40,115 bases of DNA, taken from positions 1 to 40,115 of the forward strand of contig JAGATB010000015.1 of assembly GCA_017621495.1 (NCBI GenBank), given 5' to 3'. This document shows positions 15,301 through 22,164 of this stretch, one piece after another; the first letter of the stretch is position 1, and the number at the start of each line of letters is the position of its first letter. Position numbers and translations under genes: made by a program. Origin of the DNA: Clostridia bacterium (GTDB lineage: Bacteria > Bacillota > Clostridia > UMGS1810). The notes beneath the pieces are model-generated. The model did no database searches. It had not been told where the DNA came from and saw only the letters and a list, made by a program, of their open reading frames with translations.

Positions 15301-16946
15301 TGCCCATGGCACCGATTATCACATTGCCCTCCGGCAGATATTCTCAGACACCGGTACCTGACACCAAGATTGAGCTTGACAGCCGTGCACCAACCAACAA
15401 AAGATACAGCATCTGGTATCGTGAAAACGGCGATACAGAGGATTTACGATATATGAATGCCGAAAGACAGATTACTCATACCATGTCATTTAAGGCATAT
15501 GTATTAAATGAGGACACTCGCAAGGTAAGTGCCAATACCATTCATTACTACATTATAGAGCCGGATAATGCTTATTCCGGCAGTGTATATGTGGCTTCTC
15601 CCTACGATGTGCAGAGGATAAGTGCAGATGTGCTTACAGAGCGTCCGTATTCCGAAGGTATCAAGCTGCTTTCTCAGAACAAGAATGCAGAGATACACTA
15701 CTTCTACAGCTATACCAGAACAGACGGCACCGGTGCTGCTACCAATAATTATATTTATGACAATGGTGCTCCCATCATAGTCAATTCGCTTATGGATAAT
15801 ATAACCATTCATGCGTGGCTTGTGCAGGACGGGGAGAGGATAACGGACAGTGAGGGTGAATTCCCCATAGACTTCGTGCATCTGGAGGTTCCTGAGACTT
15901 CTCTCACAGCTTCCGGTAAGACAGAATTTGACCAAGGCACCAAATATACTTTGATAAACGATTATCCGGGAGAACCCTACACTGTGCTCTACTATACACT
16001 TGACGGCTCGGACCCTGCCGATAGAGCCAATACCAATCGCATGTCATACGCAGGTGAGGAGCTGAGCATAGATGGTGAGACTGTAGTTAAAGCAGCATAC
16101 CTCAGCGCCTGTGGCAAGTGCCCCGAGTGCAAGGACGAACGTATTGCAAACTGCTGGAATCCGGTCTACTCCAAGGTAGGCACATACAGATACATAGTAC
16201 CTACAGTTAAGCATACTACCACCGGCGGCAGCGGCGGTGGAGGCGGCAGCAGAGTGGTTGACAAGACACGCAAGTACACCAAGGATATATTCGGCAACGA
16301 ACACCCCACACACATAGGCTATATCAAGGGCTATCCCGACGGCAGTGTACAACCGGACGGCAATATAACCCGTGAAGAAATGGTTACCATACTGTACAGA
16401 GTAAAAAACAGAGCCTATGATGAGCCATTTACCATCACAGGAGAAGTCTTTCCGGATGTAAGCTCAGACAGATGGTCTGTGACGGAGATAGAGTATATGA
16501 CATCGGACGGCGTAGCCGAAGGCTATCCCGACGGTGAATTCAAGCCCGCAAGGAAGCTCACCAGAGCAGAATTTGCCGCTCTTATCTGCCGCTACGCAGG
16601 TATAGTATACAAGGGTGAAGATAATGTATTCCCGGATTTGCCGGACGACCACTGGGCTCACGATTATATACTGGCTCTCCACGAGACCTCCCTCATACAG
16701 GGATACGAGGACGGCACCTTCCGCCCGGAGAGAGAAATCACCAGAGCAGAGGTAATGACGGTCATGAATAAACTTCTGGGCAGAAAACCCTATGACCCCT
16801 ATGTAAAGACCTTAAATTACAATCCGTATAACGACCTGAATATCAAAAAATGGTATTATACAGATGTAATGGAGGCAACCATAACTCATAACTATTATCT
16901 CAACGATACTGAAATATATGAAATAAAGTGGGAAGATATTAAATAA
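12381..16946 (+). CDS. Very large S-layer-anchored protein with chitobiase-C-like repeats and three SLH domains
   Basis: This 1521-residue protein has a signal peptide (1-26, ending GVTFGA). Residues about 30-240 form a cohesin-like beta-rich region (LNGYTVKIYFDPAFFDYAG). A long series of CHB_HEX_C-type (chitobiase/beta-hexosaminidase C-terminal-like) repeats follows, recognisable by YYTTDGSDPRTNG, YYTLDGSDPVTSPN, YYTLDGSDPADRANT and IYYSTDGESF, each starting with a P-x-SGxY-type strand. After a Ser/Gly linker (about 1276-1286) come three SLH domains: IGYIKGYPDGSVQPDGNITR, FPDVSSDRWSVTEIEYM and FPDLPDDHWAHDYILAL. The end, KWYYTDVMEATITHNY, is a common SLH tail. AAAGGAGACGATTGGC gives the start. 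It is probably a long wall-attached stalk or scaffold; no enzyme domain is visible. Confidence 0.85.
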   Translation: MTHKRFLSLLLSILMLISLLPAGVTFGADTPTHRDVFLHALGDNPKVTKDVSTVYMGETTELYFAIDNPNMGEYKAGKHLQPQYDLNGYTVKIYFDPAFFDYAGDSQFPIDYTIPDTMIPSSGSGSENVGGEEVEDTPQIGGYYPYRHAGGSEKVGNKLYKTAYVTVFFSGKYLPEKTWDGWYNLCKLPLTPLKTGNTDVFIDVDGSDELTLELFAKNVEDEPFAQTFTYSARNGGYHHIIIKDKSKPSAPTATPNSGRYVETQYVTLEAEEGCDIYYSTDGESFVPYTKGEKIEVKWTGDISCYAVRQSDGKQSNTVVFNYEIVPKAPLLFNEDKTTLTPGVHSEYSNFTVYASYENPFAPISDEMRIYYTYTDIDTDDIADGGSNPAAEWAGVPASTQRILIDKTCTVRLVTKNVVTGELSDVSVYYLGVKPGKVTADPVSGEYDTKIDVELTTDTVGARIYYTTDGSDPRTNGMEYTVPVTISRDTTLRAVAHYDGQYGDISSYYYLISYYDDYGVDAFYPSGVYEGSVNVTLTAANPENSVIYSTDGGNTWLTYDEVLNIDKDTLVIAKAIGKDGKSGDEYRFTYRIKPLPPEFAPESTQFTNADKITIYSPESTNETTSRYKLYYTLDGSDPVTSPNRREANDESDSVTITIQGYTVISAVVLKDNTGYSNVVTHSYDIVTKKPIKPITTLTPGDYTVKIGDTAGYSTQFMPVPNGTKIYYTLSYGGGFCPDPVPGVYGTIEYDGTPIDIKGDTLIKAVAVNIFGVKSDIGIFDYTVTPEAPKAAPSATINADNLPVVPVDAVTGSTVKYDVNGVTNEFVTHSGRFYIDTATGNAYEDEDCTKPLGTANDADIKAPAVLTISAVLDGVESQQNKYTYDITSDDILASPYADKEMGTYEEINIDGENNLLLVKLYSINNGDTIEYRFGNDGTWTEYDSDCVKLTEDTVLQLRSVKGDKVSAVVSYVYNFVPMAPIITLPSGRYSQTPVPDTKIELDSRAPTNKRYSIWYRENGDTEDLRYMNAERQITHTMSFKAYVLNEDTRKVSANTIHYYIIEPDNAYSGSVYVASPYDVQRISADVLTERPYSEGIKLLSQNKNAEIHYFYSYTRTDGTGAATNNYIYDNGAPIIVNSLMDNITIHAWLVQDGERITDSEGEFPIDFVHLEVPETSLTASGKTEFDQGTKYTLINDYPGEPYTVLYYTLDGSDPADRANTNRMSYAGEELSIDGETVVKAAYLSACGKCPECKDERIANCWNPVYSKVGTYRYIVPTVKHTTTGGSGGGGGSRVVDKTRKYTKDIFGNEHPTHIGYIKGYPDGSVQPDGNITREEMVTILYRVKNRAYDEPFTITGEVFPDVSSDRWSVTEIEYMTSDGVAEGYPDGEFKPARKLTRAEFAALICRYAGIVYKGEDNVFPDLPDDHWAHDYILALHETSLIQGYEDGTFRPEREITRAEVMTVMNKLLGRKPYDPYVKTLNYNPYNDLNIKKWYYTDVMEATITHNYYLNDTEIYEIKWEDIK

Positions 16947-16977
16947 CATCAAATTCTTTATATGGAGTGATATCACA

Positions 16978-17148
16978 TTGAATAAACAACACCTTTGCAA
17001 CACATGCCAAACGGGCAAGGAGTCCTATCTTTTAGACAGCCGTTCTCCCTTTTGCCCCTATCTGGAATTTTACCAAGACAATAAATGCCCCATGTACAAG
17101 GCGGTTTCCAAAAAGCAAAAAGATAAGCAAGCTTTGCCCACTGTTTAG
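16978..17148 (+). CDS. Small Cys-rich protein, possible zinc ribbon
   Basis: A 56-residue ORF starts at TTG and is preceded by GGAGTGATATCACA, 31 bp after the large SLH gene, so it is likely in the same transcript. It begins MNKQHLCNTCQTGKE and has four cysteines: Cys7-x2-Cys10, Cys26 and Cys37, the last two each followed by Pro. The pattern suggests a small metal-binding knuckle, though the second pair is widely spaced. The Lys-rich C-terminus and the lack of a signal peptide suggest a cytoplasmic protein. A palindrome starts at the last base of its stop codon and a strong terminator follows. Function unknown. Confidence 0.55.
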   Translation: MNKQHLCNTCQTGKESYLLDSRSPFCPYLEFYQDNKCPMYKAVSKKQKDKQALPTV

Positions 17149-17167
17149 GAGGCGAATTTTCGCCTCC
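17148..17167. other. Perfect palindrome at the end of the Cys-rich ORF
   Basis: GGAGGCGAA (17148-17156) pairs with TTCGCCTCC (17159-17167) around TT. No T-run follows, so on its own it is a weak terminator; it may protect the 3-prime end. Confidence 0.5.
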
Positions 17168-17197
17168 CGAACATCTCCTATATATTTTACTGAACAG

Positions 17198-17240
17198 ATT
17201 GGAGTTTATGTGTCTACGGCACATAAACTCCAATTTATTT
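17198..17240 (+). terminator. Strong rho-independent terminator closing the surface-protein locus
   Basis: ATTGGAGTTTATGTG (17198-17212) pairs perfectly with CACATAAACTCCAAT (17220-17234), followed by TTATTT. It ends the transcript before the alpha-galactosidase promoter. Confidence 0.85.
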
Positions 17241-17250
17241 CACCGAACCA

Positions 17251-17279
17251 TTGACATTTTAATCCAAATAGTTTATAGT
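17251..17279 (+). promoter_or_regulatory. Sigma-A promoter of the alpha-galactosidase gene
   Basis: TTGACA (17251-17256), a 17-bp spacer and TATAGT (17274-17279). Transcription would start near 17286, leaving a leader of about 28 nt. Confidence 0.75.
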
Positions 17280-17313
17280 ATACATATACATAAAACAAAA
17301 TGGAGGAATTCCT

Positions 17314-19461
17314 ATGATTATCAAAAACGGCAATACATTTCACCTAGTGGGTAAGAGTATCAGCTACATAATGACTGTGGGCAGATGCGGAGACCTTTTG
17401 CATTATTATTTCGGTAAAAAAATGGCAAATAAAGATTATTCAGACAGAATTATGGATAAAGAGTATGGCCTCTTGACATGTGTTGATGATTACTGCTTTC
17501 TTGAGACTTTGCCTTATGAGTATCCTGCATACGGCTACGCAGATTTGAGGGATCCTGCATATATAGTAGGCAATCTTGACGGTAATACTGTGTCCAGGCT
17601 CATATATAAGGATTATGCTATTGTAGAAAATGAAGTAACTCACATAGACGGTATGCCATATATTTTTGCAGGCAAGCAGAAGCCCGATACCTTAAAGATT
17701 ACCCTTGCCGATGATATAATCGGTCTGGAGGTTGTACTTAGTTACACGGTATTTGAGGAGTATGATGTAATCCTGCGCAGTGCAGAGATAATAAATCGTA
17801 CAGAAGGGGACATGAACATAGAGTCGGCATACAGTGCCAGCATAGATTTTGATAAAGGTTGCTATGACCTTGTGTATTTCCCCGGTGCATGGACTAGAGA
17901 GAGAGAATTCACACGCACAGAAATCAAGCTTGGTGAAAAGATAGATATATCCAATGCCAGAGGAGGCAGCGGACATGCTATGAATCCATTTGTGATGCTG
18001 TGCGGCAAGGATGCCACAGAGAGAAACGGTGATGTATACGGATTTTCACTTATATACAGCGGCAATCACTCAAGTGTAGCAGAGTGCGACCAGTACGGTA
18101 ATGTAAGAGTAAGGCAGGGTATAAATCCTTTTGGGTTTGATTGGATTCTTGAAAGTGGTGAAAGCTTCTATACACCTCAGTGTGTGCTTTGCTACAGTGC
18201 AGACGGATTCGGAGGGATTTCCAGAGAAATGCATGACCTGTACAGAAACAACCTTTGCAAGAGCAAGTGGGCAGGAATAGACCGTCCTATTCTTATAAAC
18301 AACTGGGAAGGCACATACTTTGACTTCACTGAAGAAAAGCTTCTTAATATAGCTAAGGCGGCAAAACCTCTTGGCATAGAGATGTTTGTGCTCGATGACG
18401 GCTGGTTCGGCAAAAGAGACAATGACCGTTGCTCCCTGGGAGACTGGTTTGTAAATGAGAAAAAGCTCCCCTCCGGAATAAAGGGTCTGGCAGAGAAGAT
18501 GAATGCCGAAGGTCTCAAATTCGGTCTGTGGTTTGAGCCGGAAATGGTAAATCCTGATTCCGAGCTATATCGTGTTCATCCCGATTGGGCAATATCTGTG
18601 CCGGACAGAGTGCCTGCAAAGGGCAGGCATCAGTACATGCTTGATCTGGCAAATGATGAGGTGTGCGATTATGTAATTAAATCCGTAGCCGATATTCTCC
18701 GTGAAGCGAATGTGGAATATGTAAAGTGGGATTACAACCGCATGATGACCGATATGCCCTGTAAGGGTTATAACCACAGATATACGCTTGGATTGTACAA
18801 GGTAATGGAAGCGCTGATTGCCGAGTTCCCGGATGTGCTCTTTGAGGGCTGTGCAAGCGGCGGCGGACGATTTGACCCCGGTATGCTGGCGTACTCACCG
18901 CAGATATGGACCAGCGACAACTCCGATGCTGTTTCCAGACTGAAAATACAGTACTCCACATCGGTTTGCTATCCCATGAGCACCATATCTGCCCATGTTA
19001 CTGCATCACCCAACCATCAGGTAGGCAGGGTGACTTCTCTCAAGACCAGAGCTGACGTAGCCTGTGCAGGTGTATTTGGCTATGAATTGGATATAACCAA
19101 GCTTCCGGAAGAAGAATTGGAGGAGATTAAAGAGCAGATTAAGTTTGTAAACAAGATTCGCACTCTTACAAGAACCGGAGACCTCTACAGACTCCAAAGC
19201 CCCTACGAGGGCAACTACTGCAGCTGGCAGGTGGTATCCAAGGATAAGTCCGAGGTGCTGCTCTTTGCATGCAGGATTCTCTCACCGGCTAATTCCAAGG
19301 AGGCTAATATATACCTTGATGGACTGGAGCCGGCAGCTGATTATATAGACACCGAGACCAATGAGGTATGGGGTGGTGACGAGCTTATGTACAAGGGTAT
19401 CACACCCGTGTATGAAAACTGCGATTTTGCCACGATTGTCAAATTATTTAAAAGAGTGTAA
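17314..19461 (+). CDS. Alpha-galactosidase, glycoside hydrolase family 36
   Basis: This 715-residue enzyme should remove terminal alpha-1,6-galactose from melibiose, raffinose-type sugars and galactomannan fragments. An N-terminal beta-sandwich (about 1-310) precedes the TIM barrel. Barrel motifs include MFVLDDGWFGKRDND (357-371), LKFGLWFEPEMVNPDS, the nucleophile in VEYVKWDYNR (Asp473) and the acid/base in PQIWTSDNSDAVSR (Asp535), plus CASGGGRFD. Length and motifs match bacterial GH36 subgroup I enzymes. There is no signal peptide, so it is intracellular and needs imported substrate, but no sugar transporter adjoins it. It is monocistronic: its own promoter and the terminator at 19473 bracket it. 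The start follows AATGGAGGAATTCCT. Confidence 0.93.
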   Translation: MIIKNGNTFHLVGKSISYIMTVGRCGDLLHYYFGKKMANKDYSDRIMDKEYGLLTCVDDYCFLETLPYEYPAYGYADLRDPAYIVGNLDGNTVSRLIYKDYAIVENEVTHIDGMPYIFAGKQKPDTLKITLADDIIGLEVVLSYTVFEEYDVILRSAEIINRTEGDMNIESAYSASIDFDKGCYDLVYFPGAWTREREFTRTEIKLGEKIDISNARGGSGHAMNPFVMLCGKDATERNGDVYGFSLIYSGNHSSVAECDQYGNVRVRQGINPFGFDWILESGESFYTPQCVLCYSADGFGGISREMHDLYRNNLCKSKWAGIDRPILINNWEGTYFDFTEEKLLNIAKAAKPLGIEMFVLDDGWFGKRDNDRCSLGDWFVNEKKLPSGIKGLAEKMNAEGLKFGLWFEPEMVNPDSELYRVHPDWAISVPDRVPAKGRHQYMLDLANDEVCDYVIKSVADILREANVEYVKWDYNRMMTDMPCKGYNHRYTLGLYKVMEALIAEFPDVLFEGCASGGGRFDPGMLAYSPQIWTSDNSDAVSRLKIQYSTSVCYPMSTISAHVTASPNHQVGRVTSLKTRADVACAGVFGYELDITKLPEEELEEIKEQIKFVNKIRTLTRTGDLYRLQSPYEGNYCSWQVVSKDKSEVLLFACRILSPANSKEANIYLDGLEPAADYIDTETNEVWGGDELMYKGITPVYENCDFATIVKLFKRV

Positions 19462-19472
19462 CGTTAATAAGC

Positions 19473-19513
19473 GGGGCAGCGTCAAATTCGCCGCTGCCCC
19501 GAATAAATTTTTT
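19473..19513 (+). terminator. Terminator of the alpha-galactosidase gene
   Basis: GGGGCAGCG (19473-19481) pairs with CGCTGCCCC (19492-19500), followed by an A/T stretch ending in TTTTTT. Confidence 0.8.
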
Positions 19514-19533
19514 AACAAAATTGCAAAAAATTC

Positions 19534-19562
19534 TTGACATTTAATGTCATATGTGGTATAGT
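19534..19562 (+). promoter_or_regulatory. Promoter of the rpmG-secE-nusG block
   Basis: TTGACA (19534-19539), a 17-bp spacer and TATAGT (19557-19562). The leader before rpmG is about 108 nt and holds no recognised riboswitch or T-box. Confidence 0.8.
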
Positions 19563-19676
19563 ATTGAGTGCTGATAAAAAGGTCTTTTTTTTGTGTGCAA
19601 AAATTTTTCTATAGGATTTTTCACATAATTAATTTATCTGATACAAGCACGATAAAATCACAGGAGGTGCTCCGAA

Positions 19677-19826
19677 ATGAGAGTAAAAATCACTTTAGCA
19701 TGCAGCCAGTGCAAACAGAGAAATTACAACACTATGAAGAACAAGAAAAACGATCCCGACAGACTCGAGATGAAGAAGTACTGCCGTTTCTGCAGAGAAC
19801 ATACTTTGCATAAGGAAACAAAGTAA
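19677..19826 (+). CDS. rpmG: Ribosomal protein bL33
   Basis: A 49-residue large-subunit protein, [19 protein letters not shown], with the two zinc-binding cysteine pairs: CSQC (9-12) and CRFC near residues 36-39. It is thus a zinc-containing (C+) L33. The ribosome binding site is CAGGAGGTGCTCCGAA. Position immediately upstream of secE-nusG is the standard Firmicute order. Confidence 0.95.
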   Translation: MRVKITLACSQCKQRNYNTMKNKKNDPDRLEMKKYCRFCREHTLHKETK

Positions 19827-19867
19827 TCCCCTTTAGGCTGTTTATTTTATTAAAAGAGGTGAGCATT

Positions 19868-20083
19868 GTGGCAGAAGCAAATGCAAAGAAGCAAAACAAG
19901 ATTGTTAAATTTGTAAAAGAAGTTAAGTCTGAAATGAAGAAGGTTGTATGGCCCTCAAAGAAGCAGGTTGTTAACAACACTTTAATAGTTATTGCTGCAG
20001 TTGTTATTGTAGGCGTTATAATCGCTGTTTTAGACACCATTTTCCAGTGGGGTTTATTCGAATTATTACTTAACAGGAAATAA
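19868..20083 (+). CDS. secE: Preprotein translocase subunit SecE
   Basis: A 71-residue protein with a basic cytoplasmic N-terminus, the conserved SecE motif FVKEVKSEMKKVVWPSKKQV (about 16-36) and one transmembrane helix, TLIVIAAVVIVGVIIAVLDT. It forms the SecYEG channel with SecY and SecG. The GTG at 19868 is chosen because AAAGAGGTG is correctly spaced before it; the alternative GTG at 19859 lies inside that ribosome binding site. Confidence 0.93.
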   Translation: MAEANAKKQNKIVKFVKEVKSEMKKVVWPSKKQVVNNTLIVIAAVVIVGVIIAVLDTIFQWGLFELLLNRK

Positions 20084-20166
20084 TAACTCTTAAGCATATC
20101 GGATGCTCGCAGGGCGTATTGTCTTGTTTATGCGGTATGCTTACTTAAATTTAAGGAGGCCGGAAT

Positions 20167-20700
20167 ATGGCTGCAAATAAGGCAAGCAGAAATGCCAAAT
20201 GGTATGTTGTTCATACTTATTCCGGGTATGAAAACAAAGTTAAGACCAATCTTGAAAAAGCTATAGAAAACCGTAATTTAGAAGATCTCATTGTGGATAT
20301 TCGCGTTCCCACCGAGGAAGTATTGGAAACCAAAGGTGATGAGCAGAGAACTGTCACAAGGAAGATTTTCCCCGGATATGTCCTTATCAAGATGATAATG
20401 ACAGATGACACATGGTACATCGTCCGCAACACCACAGGTGTTACGGGATTCGTTGGCCCCGCGTCAAAGCCTGTTCCTCTTACCGAGGAGGAGGTAGAGT
20501 CTCTCGGCGTTGAAGTCAGAGAGATGAACATAGAGTACGGTGTGGGTGATAACGTAAGGATCATCACCGGCGCTTTTGCGAATCAGATTGGCTTGGTAGA
20601 TTCTATAGACATGGCTGCAAGGAAGGTTAGCGTCAGTGTGGTTATGTTTGGCAGAAAGACTCCTCTGGAGCTCGATATGACCAGTGTAGAGTCTATATGA
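20167..20700 (+). CDS. nusG: Transcription termination/antitermination factor NusG
   Basis: This 177-residue protein has the NGN domain (about 10-115: KWYVVHTYSGYENKVKTNL, FPGYVLIKMIMTDDTWYIVRN) and a C-terminal KOW domain (about 122-177: VGDNVRIITGAFANQIGLV). It binds RNA polymerase and couples it to ribosomes or termination. AAGGAGGCCGGAAT precedes the ATG. It lies between secE and rplK as usual. A possible stem with TAAGCATA/TATGCTTA lies in the secE-nusG gap. Confidence 0.96.
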   Translation: MAANKASRNAKWYVVHTYSGYENKVKTNLEKAIENRNLEDLIVDIRVPTEEVLETKGDEQRTVTRKIFPGYVLIKMIMTDDTWYIVRNTTGVTGFVGPASKPVPLTEEEVESLGVEVREMNIEYGVGDNVRIITGAFANQIGLVDSIDMAARKVSVSVVMFGRKTPLELDMTSVESI

Positions 20701-20859
20701 GTTTTTAGTTAATAGCGGTTTTGTAAACCGATATTATATTAATCTGCATTTTTATGCAGAGGCTTGGACAAGCGGACGAGTTTGTCTGTTTGTTGGAGTG
20801 GGAGGATGCTTAGGGCATTCCGATTTATTACCACATTGTTTTTTAAGGAGGTGCGCAAA

Positions 20860-21285
20860 ATGGCACAGAAAGTAACAGGTTACATTAAGCTTCAGATTGA
20901 AGCCGGCAAGGCTAATCCGGCTCCCCCGGTAGGTCCTGCACTCGGTCAGCATGGTGTTAATATCATGCAGTTCTGTAAGGAGTTTAACGAAAAAACTGCA
21001 AAGGACGCAGGTCTGGTAATCCCTGTAGTTATCACAGTATATCAGGACAGATCCTTTACATTTATCACAAAGACTCCTCCGGCAGCTGTTCTTTTAAAGA
21101 AAGCTTGCAAAATCAACAGCGGTTCGGGTGTACCGAACAAAACAAAGGTTGCTACTATAGGCAAGGACGCTTTAAGAGCTATCGCCGAGCAGAAAATGCC
21201 CGACCTTAACGCTGCAAGCGTTGAAGCAGCCATGAGCATGATTGCAGGTACTGCAAGAAGCATGGGTATCGTAGTAGAAGACTAA
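20860..21285 (+). CDS. rplK: Ribosomal protein uL11
   Basis: A 141-residue protein starting [16 protein letters not shown], with the uL11 signature [20 protein letters not shown] and the C-terminal rRNA-binding part [29 protein letters not shown]. It forms the GTPase-associated centre with 23S rRNA. The start at 20860 follows AAGGAGGTGCGCAAA; a longer in-frame reading from 20764 has neither ribosome binding site nor homology. The 160-bp gap after nusG has a small stem (CTGCAT/ATGCAG near 20742-20760) but no recognised leader. Confidence 0.96.
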   Translation: MAQKVTGYIKLQIEAGKANPAPPVGPALGQHGVNIMQFCKEFNEKTAKDAGLVIPVVITVYQDRSFTFITKTPPAAVLLKKACKINSGSGVPNKTKVATIGKDALRAIAEQKMPDLNAASVEAAMSMIAGTARSMGIVVED

Positions 21286-21345
21286 TTGTTTTAAGTACGT
21301 GGGAGGAATTAAGTTTCCGATAGACCACATAAGGAGGAAAGTATA

Positions 21346-22041
21346 GTGCGTAAAGGTAAAAAATATTTAGAAAGTGCTAAGTTAATTGAAAAAGGCAAGG
21401 CTTACGATGCAGAAGAAGCTTTCGACCTCGTTATCAAAACTTCCAAAGCTAAGTTTGACGAGACAGTAGAAGCTCACTTCAGACTCGGCGTTGACTCAAG
21501 ACACGCTGATCAGCAGGTAAGAGGCGCTGTTGTTCTTCCGCACGGCACAGGTAAGAAGGTAAGAGTTCTCGTTTTCGCTAAGGGCGACAACGTACAGAAG
21601 GCTCTTGATGCAGGTGCTGATTATGCAGGTGCAGAAGAATTGGTTGCAAAGATTCAAAACGAAAACTGGTTTGAATTTGACGTAGTTGTAGCTACTCCCG
21701 ATATGATGGGTGTTGTTGGTAGAATAGGTAGAGTATTAGGTCCTAAGGGCTTGATGCCTAACCCCAAGGCAGGTACTGTAACTCCCGATGTTACAAAGGC
21801 TGTTGAAGATATCAAAGCCGGTAAGATTGAGTACAGACTTGACAAATCCAACATTATTCACTGCCCCATCGGTAAGAGTTCCTTCGGTGTAGAGAAGCTC
21901 ACTGAGAACTTCACAACACTGGTTAATGCCATAGTTAAGGCTAAGCCGGCTGCTGCTAAGGGTCAGTACTTAAAGAGCATCGCTGTAAGCTCCACCATGG
22001 GCCCCGGTGTTAAGCTCAACACTTCCAAGTTTGGCAATTAA
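21346..22041 (+). CDS. rplA: Ribosomal protein uL1
   Basis: A 231-residue L1-stalk protein with GTG start after AAGGAGGAAAGTATA. Signatures: [18 protein letters not shown] at the N-terminus, [15 protein letters not shown], and the L1 signature region [20 protein letters not shown], ending with [14 protein letters not shown]. Length is normal. In most Firmicutes rplJ-rplL-rpoB-rpoC follow; here two terminators and a convergent ABC operon follow instead, so the cluster is split. Confidence 0.96.
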   Translation: MRKGKKYLESAKLIEKGKAYDAEEAFDLVIKTSKAKFDETVEAHFRLGVDSRHADQQVRGAVVLPHGTGKKVRVLVFAKGDNVQKALDAGADYAGAEELVAKIQNENWFEFDVVVATPDMMGVVGRIGRVLGPKGLMPNPKAGTVTPDVTKAVEDIKAGKIEYRLDKSNIIHCPIGKSSFGVEKLTENFTTLVNAIVKAKPAAAKGQYLKSIAVSSTMGPGVKLNTSKFGN

Positions 22042-22054
22042 TTTAATAACTACT

Positions 22055-22085
22055 AAAGACAGCCTGTTGCAGGCTGTCTTTCTGT
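22055..22085 (+). terminator. Terminator 1 after rplA
   Basis: AAAGACAGCCTG (22055-22066) pairs perfectly with CAGGCTGTCTTT (22070-22081) around a 3-nt loop, followed by CTGTTTG. Confidence 0.88.
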
Positions 22086-22094
22086 TTGTATATG

Positions 22095-22127
22095 AAAACC
22101 CACCCGCTATTGCGGGTGGGTTTTTAT
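22095..22127. terminator. Bidirectional terminator between rplA and the ABC operon
   Basis: AAAACCCACCCGC (22095-22107) pairs with GCGGGTGGGTTTT (22112-22124). T-runs lie on both strands, so it can serve rplA and the convergent minus-strand operon. Confidence 0.85.
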
Positions 22128-22164
22128 TTGAATGCTTACGTGACTTTATTTACAGCTTCCAAAA

